Below are positions 18,530 through 26,335 of a stretch of 64,000 bases of DNA, piece by piece; within the stretch, counting starts at the first letter, position 1; each line of letters begins with the position of its first letter. Both the position numbers and the translations under genes were made by a program. The stretch lies in contig NZ_CP128846.1 in NCBI RefSeq assembly GCF_030388665.1, positions 3,822,001 through 3,886,000 of the forward strand, written 5' to 3'. A model generated the notes under the pieces. The model ran no database searches. It was given only the letters and a program-made list of their open reading frames with translations, and was not told the origin of the DNA. Origin of the DNA: Streptomyces flavofungini (GTDB lineage: Bacteria > Actinomycetota > Actinomycetes > Streptomycetales > Streptomycetaceae).

Positions 18530-19604
18530 CACCACGATCGAGGGGCCCACCGGCTCCGAGACGCTTCTGAAGCTCGTGCCCAAGGCCGAGGGCAAGCAGT
18601 CCATGAAGGACTTCAAGTCCGACCAGGAAGTGCGCTGGTGCCCCGGCTGCGGTGACTACGCGGTCCTGGCCGCCGTGCAGGGCTTCATGCCCGAGCTCGG
18701 CCTGGCCAAGGAGAACATCGTCTTCGTCTCCGGCATCGGCTGCTCCTCCCGCTTCCCGTACTACATGAACACGTACGGGATGCACTCCATCCACGGCCGC
18801 GCCCCGGCCATCGCGACGGGCCTCGCCTCCAGCAGGCGCGACCTGTCCGTCTGGGTCGTCACCGGCGACGGCGACGCGCTGTCCATCGGCGGCAACCACC
18901 TCATCCACGCCCTTCGCCGCAACGTGAACCTGAAGATCCTGCTGTTCAACAACCGGATCTACGGCCTCACCAAGGGCCAGTACTCCCCGACCTCCGAGGT
19001 CGGCAAGATCACCAAGTCGACGCCGATGGGCTCCCTCGACGCGCCCTTCAACCCGGTGTCCCTCGCGATCGGCGCGGAGGCGTCCTTCGTGGCGCGGACG
19101 GTGGACTCCGACCGCAAGCACCTCACCGAGGTCCTGCGCCAGGCCGCCGACCACCCGGGCACGGCACTGGTGGAGATCTACCAGAACTGCAACATCTTCA
19201 ACGACGGCGCCTTCGAGGTCCTGAAGGACAAGCAGCAGGCCGAGGAGGCCGTGATCCGCCTGGAGCACGGCGCGCCGATCCGCTTCGGCGCCGACAACTC
19301 CAAGGGCGTCGTCCGCGACCCGGCCACCGGCGACCTGAAGGTCGTCGCGGTGACGGCGGAGAACGAGTCGCAGATCCTGGTCCACGACGCGCACTCCGCG
19401 TCCCCGACCACGGCCTTCGCGCTGTCCCGCCTCGCCGACCCCGACACGCTGCACCACACGCCCATCGGCGTCTTCCGCAGCGTGGACCGGCCGGTGTACG
19501 ACACGCTGATGGCCGACCAGCTCGACGCGGCCATCGAGCAGCGCGGCAAGGGCGACCTGGCGGCGCTGCTCGCGGGTGGCGACACCTGGACGGTCGTGGG
19601 CTAG
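18522..19604 (+). CDS. korB: 2-oxoglutarate:ferredoxin oxidoreductase, beta subunit
   Basis: A 360-residue thiamine diphosphate subunit. WCPGCGDY (Cys40, Cys43), GIGCSS (Cys74) and QNCNIF (Cys223) give the four cysteines for one [4Fe-4S] cluster. GDGDALSIGGNH at 115-126 is the TPP/Mg motif. Start ATG 18522 lies inside the end of korA, so the two are coupled. Together they would replace or supplement 2-oxoglutarate dehydrogenase and supply reduced ferredoxin, a possible donor for the nearby complex I that lacks an NADH module. Confidence 0.95.
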   Translation: MADTTIEGPTGSETLLKLVPKAEGKQSMKDFKSDQEVRWCPGCGDYAVLAAVQGFMPELGLAKENIVFVSGIGCSSRFPYYMNTYGMHSIHGRAPAIATGLASSRRDLSVWVVTGDGDALSIGGNHLIHALRRNVNLKILLFNNRIYGLTKGQYSPTSEVGKITKSTPMGSLDAPFNPVSLAIGAEASFVARTVDSDRKHLTEVLRQAADHPGTALVEIYQNCNIFNDGAFEVLKDKQQAEEAVIRLEHGAPIRFGADNSKGVVRDPATGDLKVVAVTAENESQILVHDAHSASPTTAFALSRLADPDTLHHTPIGVFRSVDRPVYDTLMADQLDAAIEQRGKGDLAALLAGGDTWTVVG

Positions 19605-19637
19605 TCCCGCCCGTCCGGCGCGCGGAGCGCCCGGTTC

Positions 19638-19685
19638 GAACGCCGAAGGCCCGGTCCTGATCCCAGGACCGGGCCTTCGGCGTTC
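19638..19685. terminator. Bidirectional terminator between korB and the HxlR gene
   Basis: A perfect 22-bp stem, arms 19638-19659 and 19664-19685, closes a 4-base loop. It lies 33 bases after korB and its right arm includes the last bases of the converging HxlR gene's stop codon. It can therefore serve both transcripts. Confidence 0.9.
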
Positions 19686-20061
19686 AGGGCCGCGCCGCGT
19701 CGTACTTCTCGCGCGCCACGAGCACGTCGTCCATGCGCCGGTCCGCCCACCCGCCGAGCGCGCGCACCAGCGCGGCCGCCTCGTGGCCCATCTCGGTGAG
19801 GGAGTAGTCGACGCGGGGCGGGATGACCGGCTTGGCGTCGCGGTGCACCATGCCGTCGCGCTCCAGCGTCTGCAGGGTCTGGGTCAGCATCTTCTCGCTG
19901 ACGCGGCCGATCTCGCGGCGCAGCTCACTGAAGCGGTACGACCGCTCCGCGAGGGCGATCAGGACGAGGACGCCCCAACGGCTGGTGACGTGCTCCAGGA
20001 CGAGGCGGTGCGGGCACATCTGCTCGCCCTGGGCATTCCGGATGCTGGTACTTACGGCCAT
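19684..20061 (-). CDS. HxlR-family redox-type regulator
   Basis: A 125-residue winged-helix repressor of the HxlR/DUF24 family. Motifs include SRWGVLVLIALAERSYRFSELRREIGRVSEKMLTQTL and VIPPRVDYSLTEMG. A single conserved cysteine near the N-terminus (Cys16, EQMCPHR) matches the redox-sensing cysteine of family members such as QorR of Corynebacterium. It is divergent from a quinone-reductase-like gene, the arrangement known for ytfH/ytfG of E. coli. Oxidation of Cys16 probably releases the operator between them (inference). The start ATG has TAAGGT six bases upstream and no ribosome site, so it may be leaderless. Confidence 0.92.
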   Translation of the reverse strand: MAVSTSIRNAQGEQMCPHRLVLEHVTSRWGVLVLIALAERSYRFSELRREIGRVSEKMLTQTLQTLERDGMVHRDAKPVIPPRVDYSLTEMGHEAAALVRALGGWADRRMDDVLVAREKYDAARP

Positions 20062-20094
20062 GCCAGTACCTTACTTCAAAGTGGGTACTTACGG
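20047..20094. promoter_or_regulatory. Operator repeats between HxlR and quinone reductase genes
   Basis: GGTACTTACGG occurs twice in direct orientation, at 20047-20057 (inside the HxlR start) and 20084-20094. Between them GTACC at 20066-20070 pairs with GGTAC at 20084-20088 as an inverted repeat with a 13-base gap. HxlR dimers bind GTAC-type inverted repeats in divergent promoters, so this is the likely autoregulatory operator. Confidence 0.6.
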
Positions 20095-20180
20095 ATAGTT
20101 AGTGCCGGAGCTAGGGTGAGTGGCATACCGATCACAACGGGCCCGAGCAGGGCTTATCGCCCATACAGGAGATTCCACTC

Positions 20181-21041
20181 ATGAGCATCGTCGTCACCGG
20201 AGCCACCGGCCACCTCGGCCGCCTCGTCGTCGCGGGCCTGCTGGACGCGGGCGTGCCCGCCGAGCGGATCGCGGCCGTCGTACGGAACAAGGACAAGGCC
20301 GCGGACCTGGCCGCGCGCGGCGTGGAGCTGCGTGTCGCCGACTACAGCGCGCCCGAGACGCTCGCCGGGGCCTTCCACGCGGGCGACAAGGTGCTGCTGA
20401 TCTCCGGCAGCGAGGTCGGGCAGCGGGTGCCGCAGCACCGGGCCGTGATCGACGCGGCGCGGGCCGCGGGCGTCGCGCACCTGGTCTACACGGGCGTCCT
20501 CGGCGGACCGGACGCCGACTTCGAGCTGGCCGCCGAGCACAAGATCACCGAGCAGGCGATCCTCGACTCGGGCCTGCCGTACACGTTCCTGCGCAACGGC
20601 TGGTACCACGAGAACTACACGGAGCACCTGGCTCCGGTCCTCGCCCACAACGCCGTCGTCGGCAGCGCGGGCACCGGCCGGGTGGCCTCCGCCGCCCGCG
20701 CCGACTACGCCGCGGCGGCCGTCGCGGTGCTGACCGGCGAGGGCCACGAGGGCGCCGCGTACGAGCTGAGCGGCGACACGGCGTGGAGCTTCCCCGAGTA
20801 CGCCGCCGAGGTCGCCGCGCACTCCGGCAAGCCCGTCACGTACAAGGAGGTCTCCCCCGCCGAGCACCGCGCCGTCCTGACCGGCGCCGGGATGCCGGAG
20901 CCGCTCGCCGCGATCCTCGTGGACGTCGACGCGGCGATCGGGCGCGGTCTGCTGGCCGGGGGCAGCGGCGATCTGGCCCGGCTCATCGGGCGGCCGACGA
21001 CGCCGATGAGCGAGGCGATCGTGGCGGCGCTCAAGGGCTGA
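20181..21041 (+). CDS. NAD(P)H:quinone oxidoreductase-like SDR (QorB/YtfG type)
   Basis: A 286-residue atypical short-chain dehydrogenase of the NmrA/QorB group. The N-terminal nucleotide motif is TGATGHLG (residues 6-13). AAVVRNKDKA is the segment that sets NADPH binding, and YTGVLGGPD and LRNGWYHENY match QorB. It probably reduces quinones or other electrophiles to protect against redox stress. AGGAG lies nine bases before ATG 20181. It is controlled presumably by the divergent HxlR gene. Confidence 0.9.
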   Translation: MSIVVTGATGHLGRLVVAGLLDAGVPAERIAAVVRNKDKAADLAARGVELRVADYSAPETLAGAFHAGDKVLLISGSEVGQRVPQHRAVIDAARAAGVAHLVYTGVLGGPDADFELAAEHKITEQAILDSGLPYTFLRNGWYHENYTEHLAPVLAHNAVVGSAGTGRVASAARADYAAAAVAVLTGEGHEGAAYELSGDTAWSFPEYAAEVAAHSGKPVTYKEVSPAEHRAVLTGAGMPEPLAAILVDVDAAIGRGLLAGGSGDLARLIGRPTTPMSEAIVAALKG

Positions 21042-21063
21042 ACCGCCCCGGAATCACACCGGC

Positions 21064-21133
21064 AGCGCCCCCGGGACCGACCTGTCATGACCGTATGGCG
21101 ATACGGGCATGACAGCCGCACCCCGGGGGCGCT
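21064..21133. repeat. Nested 70-nt inverted repeat before rarD
   Basis: Three matched arm pairs share one centre: AGCGCCCCCGGG (21064-21075 with 21122-21133), CTGTCATG (21082-21089 with 21108-21115) and CCGTAT (21091-21096 with 21101-21106) around the tetraloop GGCG. Between outer and middle arms is a symmetric 6x6 unpaired patch. It sits 23 bases after the upstream gene's stop and 47 bases before rarD. It could be a terminator, a folded leader of rarD or a double operator. Confidence 0.85.
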
Positions 21134-21180
21134 ACCTTCGTGCTCGGCAGCGAGCGACTGCCCCGCACGAAGGAGGAGCC

Positions 21181-22203
21181 GTGACCCCAGCGCAGGCGAA
21201 GGCCGAGGCACGGACAGGCTTGCTCAACGGCTTCGCCGCCTACGGCATGTGGGGCCTGGTGCCGCTGTTCTGGCCGCTGCTGAAGCCCGCGGGCGCGGGC
21301 GAGATCCTGGCGCACCGGATGGCCTGGTCCCTGATCGTGGTCGGTGGCGCGCTGCTCGTCGTCCGCCGCTGGGCCTGGGCCGGTGAACTGCTGCGCCAGC
21401 CGCGCAAGCTGGGCCTGGTGACGATCGCCGCGGCCGTCATCACCCTCAACTGGGGCGTCTACATCTGGGCCGTGAACTCCGGCCACGTCGTCGAGGCCTC
21501 CCTCGGCTACTTCATCAACCCCCTGGTCACCATCGCGATCGGCGTCCTGCTGCTCGGCGAGCGGCTGCGCCCCGTGCAGTGGACGGCCGTCGGCGTCGGA
21601 CTCGCCGCCGTCCTCGTGCTCGGTTTCGGCTACGGCCGCCCGCCGTGGATCTCCCTCGTGCTCGCCTTCTCCTTCGCCGGCTACGGCCTGGTCAAGAAGA
21701 AGGTCAACCTCGGCGGTCTGGAGTCGCTCGCCGCCGAGACCGCCGTGCAGTTCCTGCCCGCGCTCGCCTTCGTGCTGTGGCTCGGCTCGCGGGGCGAGGC
21801 CACGTTCGCCACCGAGGGCTTCGGGCACGCCGCGCTGCTCGCCGCCACGGGTGTGGTGACGGCCGCGCCGCTGGTCTGCTTCGGCGCCGCCGCGATCCGG
21901 GTGCCGCTGTCCACGCTCGGGCTGCTCCAGTACCTGGCGCCCGTCTTCCAGTTCCTGCTCGGCATCCTGTACTTCCACGAGGCGATGCCGGCCGAGCGCT
22001 GGGCCGGGTTCGCGCTGGTGTGGCTGGCCCTCGTCCTGCTGACCTTCGACGGGCTGCGCACCGCGCGGCGCAACGCGGTGCGGGCGGCCGCGCTGGCCGC
22101 CCGGGCGGGCTCGGCCACCGTGACCGGGCCGACGGCCGACGCGAGCACCCCGGCCGGCCCGGCCGACGCCCCCGGCCCGACCGCCCCGGCCGCCTCCCGC
22201 TAG
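21181..22203 (+). CDS. rarD: RarD/EamA-family permease
   Basis: A 340-residue membrane protein with ten predicted helices arranged as two EamA halves. The opening GLLNGFAAYGMWGLVPLFWPLLKPAGAGEILAHRMAWSL is diagnostic of RarD. Other family members transport metabolites out of the cell; the substrate here is not known. GTG 21181 is preceded by AAGGAGG at suitable spacing. The last 35 residues are Ala/Pro-rich. The stop codon overlaps the converging gene's stop by four bases. Confidence 0.93.
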   Translation: MTPAQAKAEARTGLLNGFAAYGMWGLVPLFWPLLKPAGAGEILAHRMAWSLIVVGGALLVVRRWAWAGELLRQPRKLGLVTIAAAVITLNWGVYIWAVNSGHVVEASLGYFINPLVTIAIGVLLLGERLRPVQWTAVGVGLAAVLVLGFGYGRPPWISLVLAFSFAGYGLVKKKVNLGGLESLAAETAVQFLPALAFVLWLGSRGEATFATEGFGHAALLAATGVVTAAPLVCFGAAAIRVPLSTLGLLQYLAPVFQFLLGILYFHEAMPAERWAGFALVWLALVLLTFDGLRTARRNAVRAAALAARAGSATVTGPTADASTPAGPADAPGPTAPAASR

Positions 22204-23066
22204 TTCCAGGCCCCCGCCGCGGCAGCCGACTTCACGTACGCGCTGAAGTCCTTGGGCTCACGGCCGAGCACGTCCCGCACACCCGTCGCCGGCGACGAGA
22301 GATGGCCTTCGGTGACGAACGTGAAGAGGTCGGTGAGCTCCTGGGCGACGGCCTCGGGCACGCCGTCCGTGGTCAGCTCCGTCCGGAACTGCTCCGGCGT
22401 CACGGCCTCGAAGCGCACCGGGCGGCCCGACGCCTCCGCGATCTCCGCGACGGCCGCGCCGTAGGTGAGCGCGCGCGGGCCCGAGAGCTCGTACACGCGG
22501 CCGCTGTGGCCGTCCTCGGTGAGCAGCGCGACCACGACGTCCGCGATGTCCTCCACGTCGACGAACGGCTCCACCGTCTCGCCGACCGGCAGGGCGAGGC
22601 GGCCCGAGAGGACCGCCGCGTGGAAGAAGTCCTCGGAGAAGTTCTGCGCGAAGTTGTTGGCCCGGACCACCGTCCAGTCGACGCCCGCGTCCGCGACGGC
22701 CCGCTCGGCCCGCCACATGCCCGGCAGGAAGGCCTCTTGGGACACGTCGGCGCCACGCCCGGACAGGACCACGAAGCGGCGCACGCCCGCCGCCGCGGCC
22801 TGGGCCACGAAGTCGACGACGGGCTCCGGGTCCTCCGGCGCGATCAGGTAGAGCCCGGTCACGCCGGACAGGACGGGGGCCCAGGTGGTCCGGTCGTGCC
22901 AGTCGAAGCGGGTCTCGCCGGAGCGGGACGCCGCCCGCACGGTGTGGCCCGCGGCGCGCAGCCGGGGCACCACGCGGCGGCCGGTCTTGCCGGTGGCGCC
23001 GAGGACGAGGAGCAGGGGCTCGGTGCGGTCGGAGGGGGCGTGGTCGGAGTGGGTCGATGTCGTCAT
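22200..23066 (-). CDS. NmrA-like NAD(P)-binding protein
   Basis: A 288-residue Rossmann protein with GATGKTGRRV at about residues 23-32, the segment RAASRSGETRFDW and a family-typical VVRANNFAQNF. Relatives are NAD(P)H-dependent reductases or redox sensors of the NmrA/TMR group; a catalytic YxxxK motif of classical SDRs is absent. Start ATG 23066 faces an AraC-type regulator, which probably controls it. It converges on rarD with a 4-base overlap and no terminator between. Confidence 0.88.
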   Translation of the reverse strand: MTTSTHSDHAPSDRTEPLLLVLGATGKTGRRVVPRLRAAGHTVRAASRSGETRFDWHDRTTWAPVLSGVTGLYLIAPEDPEPVVDFVAQAAAAGVRRFVVLSGRGADVSQEAFLPGMWRAERAVADAGVDWTVVRANNFAQNFSEDFFHAAVLSGRLALPVGETVEPFVDVEDIADVVVALLTEDGHSGRVYELSGPRALTYGAAVAEIAEASGRPVRFEAVTPEQFRTELTTDGVPEAVAQELTDLFTFVTEGHLSSPATGVRDVLGREPKDFSAYVKSAAAAGAWN

Positions 23067-23210
23067 GCGGCAAGCCAACCCCCTTGCCGTTCCTGGTGAC
23101 ATGGGCGCGCGTCTTGACCCCATAGGCGTCCGTCTCACCCCCGCAGGAGCCCGTCCCGCAGGCCCGGCGGCGCGGCCCGCCGCCACGGGACTCCGTTTAC
23201 GGTGGAGCGC

Positions 23211-24095
23211 ATGGACGCTCTGGGGGATCTGCTGCGTGGCATCCGCGCCGACGGCGCACGGTTCAGTCGTACGGTCCTGAGCGGGCCGTGGGAGTCGGAG
23301 CCGCCGGAGTCGGCCGCGCTGACGCTGGTGATGGTGTTGCGGGGCGCGGCCAGGGTGACCACGGGAGCCGGAGCGCCGGACGGCGGCGCGGGCGGCCCGC
23401 GCACGCTCACGGCCGGGTCCGCCGCCGTGAGCACGTCCGCGCCGTACCGCGTCGCCGCCGCCGAGAGCACAGCCGAGACCGAAGTGGTCACCGGCGCCTA
23501 CCAGTGGGCGGGGGCCGGCGGGCGGCGGCTGCTCTCGGCGCTGCCGCCGCTGCTCGTCGTGCCGGGCGGCGAGGAGTGCCTGACGATCATCGAGCTGATC
23601 GCCGAGGAGGTGGCCGCCGACCGGCCGGGCCGCCAGTACGTGATGGACCGGATGCTCGACTGGCTGCTCGCCTGCACCCTGCGGGAGTGGTTCGACCTGC
23701 CCGAGGCGAGCCCGCCCGCCTGGTACCGGGCGCTCGGCGACGACGTGGTGGGCCCGGCCCTGCGCGCCCTGCACGACGATCCCGGCCGGGCCTGGACGGT
23801 GGCGTCGCTCGCCGGGTGCGCCGGGGTGTCCCGCGCGGCGTTCGCCAGGAACTTCGCCGACCTGGTGGGGCGGCCCCCGATGGCGTACCTCACCGAGTGG
23901 CGCATGGCGCTCGCCGCCGACCTCCTCACGGAGCCGGGCGCGACGGTCGCGGCGGTGGCCGCACGGGTGGGGTACGCCGACGGGTTCGGCTTCAGCGACG
24001 CCTTCAAGCGGATCCGCGGGATCACGCCGAGCGGCTACCGCGCTTCCCTGACGGCGCGTCGCGCGGACTCCGGGGCGCTCCGGGCGGCGGGCTGA
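23211..24095 (+). CDS. AraC-family regulator with cupin_6 domain
   Basis: A 294-residue regulator. Residues 1-185 form the AraC-type cupin_6 sensor (MDALGDLLRGIRADGARF, LVVPGGEECLTIIELIAEEV). Residues 190-280 carry two helix-turn-helix units (WTVASLAGCAGVSRAAFARNFADLVG and ATVAAVAARVGYADGFGFSDAFKRIRGITPSGYR). ATG 23211 is chosen; GTG 23202 is an alternative. It is divergent from the NmrA-like gene and its 3' end overlaps the converging transporter gene by 61 bases. Confidence 0.9.
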   Translation: MDALGDLLRGIRADGARFSRTVLSGPWESEPPESAALTLVMVLRGAARVTTGAGAPDGGAGGPRTLTAGSAAVSTSAPYRVAAAESTAETEVVTGAYQWAGAGGRRLLSALPPLLVVPGGEECLTIIELIAEEVAADRPGRQYVMDRMLDWLLACTLREWFDLPEASPPAWYRALGDDVVGPALRALHDDPGRAWTVASLAGCAGVSRAAFARNFADLVGRPPMAYLTEWRMALAADLLTEPGATVAAVAARVGYADGFGFSDAFKRIRGITPSGYRASLTARRADSGALRAAG

Positions 24096-25666
24096 GCGCT
24101 GCCGCTCAGGACGGTGCGCCGAGCGCCGCCGCTCAAGGCGGTGCGCCGAGCGCCGCCGCTCAAGGCGGTGCGCCGAGTGCTGCCCGCGACCGCGCGGGCG
24201 TCGCCTCCGCCCTCGCCCCGCCCGGCGCTTGCCCCGCTCCCGGGTGCGGCAGCCCGCCCGCCGCCCCGGGTCGTCCGCACCCCGGCCAGCGCCACGACCG
24301 TCCCCAGCGCCGCCATCACCACCGGCACCACCAGCGCCCAGCGGAACGCCGCCAGGTCCGCCCCGGCGTCCGCTCCCCCGCCGCCGTGCCCGCCCGTGTG
24401 CGCGCCTGCGGAGACCAGGCCGTGGACGGCCGTCACGGCCGAGATGCCGATCGCCGCGCCGAACTGCGTGGAGGTCTGCAGGAGTCCGCTCGCGAGCCCC
24501 TGCTCCCGCTCGGCGACCCCGTCCGTCGCCGCGATCATCTGCGGACCGAGGGTGAGCGCGAAACCGGTGCCCGCGAGCAGCAGCGTGGGGAACATCGCGA
24601 GATACGGCCAGTCCGCGCCGACCGGCAGGAAGAGGCCGTAGCCCACGGTGGCCATCAGGAAGCCGCCGAGGATCACGCGCGCGTTGCCGAACCGCCGGAC
24701 CAGGCGCGGGGTCAGCGTCGGCGAGAGGACCACGTCGCAGCCGAGGACGATCATCGCGACGGCGGTCTGCCAGGACGACCAGCCGCGCAGGTCCTGGAGG
24801 TAGAGCGTCAGGACGAACTGGAAGCCCATGAAGGCCCCGAGGTAGAGCAGCGCGCCGAGCCCGGCCCGCACCACGGACCCCGTACGGAAGATCCCGAGCC
24901 GCACCAGCGGGTCCGCCGTGCGCCGCTCGATCCGTACGAAGACCCCGACGAGCAGCAGCCCCGCGACCGCCGCGGCGACCGTCAACGGCCAGCCCGCGAC
25001 GCCGTGTTCGAGCCGCACGACGCCGTAGGCGAGCAGCAGCATCGCCCCGGCCGCCGCGGCGGCGCCCGGCAGGTCGAACCGGCGCGCGGGGCCGCCGCCG
25101 GTGCGGGGCGGCTCCGCCGGGATGAGCCGCAGCGCCGCCACGAGGATCGCGGCCGCGAAGAACACCGGCGTGAAGAACACCCACTGCCAGCCGAGTTCGG
25201 TGAGCAGCCCGCCGACGACGAGGCCGAGCGAGAAGCCGCCCGCCGAGGTCCCGGCGAAGACGAGCAGCGCCTTGGTGCGGTCGGGGCCCTCCCCGTACGA
25301 GGTGGTGATGATCGACATCGCGGCGGGCGTCATGAAGGCCGCGGCCACGCCGGTGACGAAGCGCGCGACGACCAGCATCCAGCCCTCGGTCGCGAAGCCG
25401 CCGAGCCCCGAGAAGACCAGGAAGACCCCGAGCCAGACGAGGAACATCCGCCGCCTGCCGAGCAGGTCGGCCGCCCTGCCGCCGAGCAGCGTGAAGCCCG
25501 CGTACCCGAGCACGTAGGCGCTGACGACCCAGGCCGCCGTGCCGGTGGAGAGGTCCAGGTCGGACCGGATCGAGGGGATCGCGATCGCGACCATCGCGAT
25601 GTCGATGCCCTCCAGGAAGATCGTTCCGCAGAGCACGAGCAGCAGTGCCCAGGCGCGGGCGCCCAT
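24035..25666 (-). CDS. MFS drug-efflux transporter (DHA2, 14-helix type)
   Basis: A 543-residue EmrB/QacA-type exporter. It starts MGARAWALLLVLCGTIFLEGIDIAMVAIAIPSI and has the loop motif GGRAADLLGRRRMF after helix 2 and the GTSAGGFSLGLVVGGLLT motif C in helix 5. The C-terminal 70 residues are hydrophilic and include three copies of a nine-residue GGARRTALS unit. AAGGAG lies five bases before ATG 25666. The divergent HxlR gene is the likely regulator. Substrate unknown. Confidence 0.92.
   Translation of the reverse strand: MGARAWALLLVLCGTIFLEGIDIAMVAIAIPSIRSDLDLSTGTAAWVVSAYVLGYAGFTLLGGRAADLLGRRRMFLVWLGVFLVFSGLGGFATEGWMLVVARFVTGVAAAFMTPAAMSIITTSYGEGPDRTKALLVFAGTSAGGFSLGLVVGGLLTELGWQWVFFTPVFFAAAILVAALRLIPAEPPRTGGGPARRFDLPGAAAAAGAMLLLAYGVVRLEHGVAGWPLTVAAAVAGLLLVGVFVRIERRTADPLVRLGIFRTGSVVRAGLGALLYLGAFMGFQFVLTLYLQDLRGWSSWQTAVAMIVLGCDVVLSPTLTPRLVRRFGNARVILGGFLMATVGYGLFLPVGADWPYLAMFPTLLLAGTGFALTLGPQMIAATDGVAEREQGLASGLLQTSTQFGAAIGISAVTAVHGLVSAGAHTGGHGGGGADAGADLAAFRWALVVPVVMAALGTVVALAGVRTTRGGGRAAAPGSGASAGRGEGGGDARAVAGSTRRTALSGGARRTALSGGARRTVLSGSAQPAARSAPESARRAVREAR
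24094..24174. repeat. 27-bp tandem repeat, three units, coding for transporter tail
   Basis: Units at 24094-24120, 24121-24147 and 24148-24174; the last two are identical and the first differs at three bases. The unit length is a multiple of three, so copy changes keep the transporter frame. The start of the array also covers the AraC stop region. Confidence 0.9.
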
Positions 25667-25702
25667 GAGGACTCCTTGGTCTCGGGGTGGTCTCGGCATG
25701 GC

Positions 25703-25800
25703 GGTTACTCGACCGACGGCCGGTTCCTTCTTGTAACCAAGGGAATCGTGGGGCAGCATCGACAGGCATGGAAGAAGGCACTTTGAAGTCACCGAGTAAC
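25703..25800. promoter_or_regulatory. Inverted repeats between transporter and HxlR gene
   Basis: GGTTAC at 25703-25708 pairs with GTAACC at 25733-25738, and the longer GTTACTCG at 25704-25711 pairs with CGAGTAAC at 25793-25800. The second half-site lies inside the first codons of the regulator gene. The layout fits a repressor that controls both its own gene and the efflux pump. Confidence 0.45.
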
Positions 25801-26229
25801 TCCAAAGGCACCGTGGACGCCACCGTGGGCTACGGGGACGCCGATCCCTTCCAGTGGGACACCCGCGAGGACTGCCAGGTGCGGCAGATCCTCGACCGGG
25901 TCGCCGACAAGTGGTCGCTCCTCGTCATCGCGCTCCTGGACCGCCGCCGACTGCGCTTCACCGAGCTGCGGCGCGAGATCGACGGGATCAGCCAGCGCAT
26001 GCTGACGGTCACGCTGCGACAGCTGGAGCGGGACGGCCTGGTGCTCCGCACGGTGCATCCGGTGGTCCCGCCGCGCGTCGAGTACGAACTCACGCCCCTC
26101 GGCGGCACGTTGCACCACACGATCCAGTCGCTCGTGACGTGGACGGAGGAGCACCAGGGGGAGATCGCGGCGGCGCGGACGGCGTACGACGAGCGGGCGG
26201 CGGCGGAGGACGCGGCGGGGCTCCCCTAG
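25768..26229 (+). CDS. HxlR-family transcriptional regulator
   Basis: A 153-residue winged-helix protein with the family core (CQVRQILDRVADKWSLLVIALLDRRRLRFTELRREIDGISQRMLTVTL and VVPPRVEYELTPLG). Cys36 lies at the position of the redox cysteine of HxlR sensors. The N-terminal 25 residues before it are not conserved in the family, so a downstream start is possible; ATG 25768 has only a weak ribosome site. It is divergent from the drug-efflux gene and is the probable local repressor. Confidence 0.9.
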   Translation: MEEGTLKSPSNSKGTVDATVGYGDADPFQWDTREDCQVRQILDRVADKWSLLVIALLDRRRLRFTELRREIDGISQRMLTVTLRQLERDGLVLRTVHPVVPPRVEYELTPLGGTLHHTIQSLVTWTEEHQGEIAAARTAYDERAAAEDAAGLP

Positions 26230-26335
26230 GGGTCGTCCGGATCGGCCACGGCGGCCTGCGGGTCCGGCGGCGGCCTACCGGTTCGGCGCGGCGCCCCCGC
26301 TTCCCAGCGCTCGTCCGGCGCGGCCACCCGGCCTC

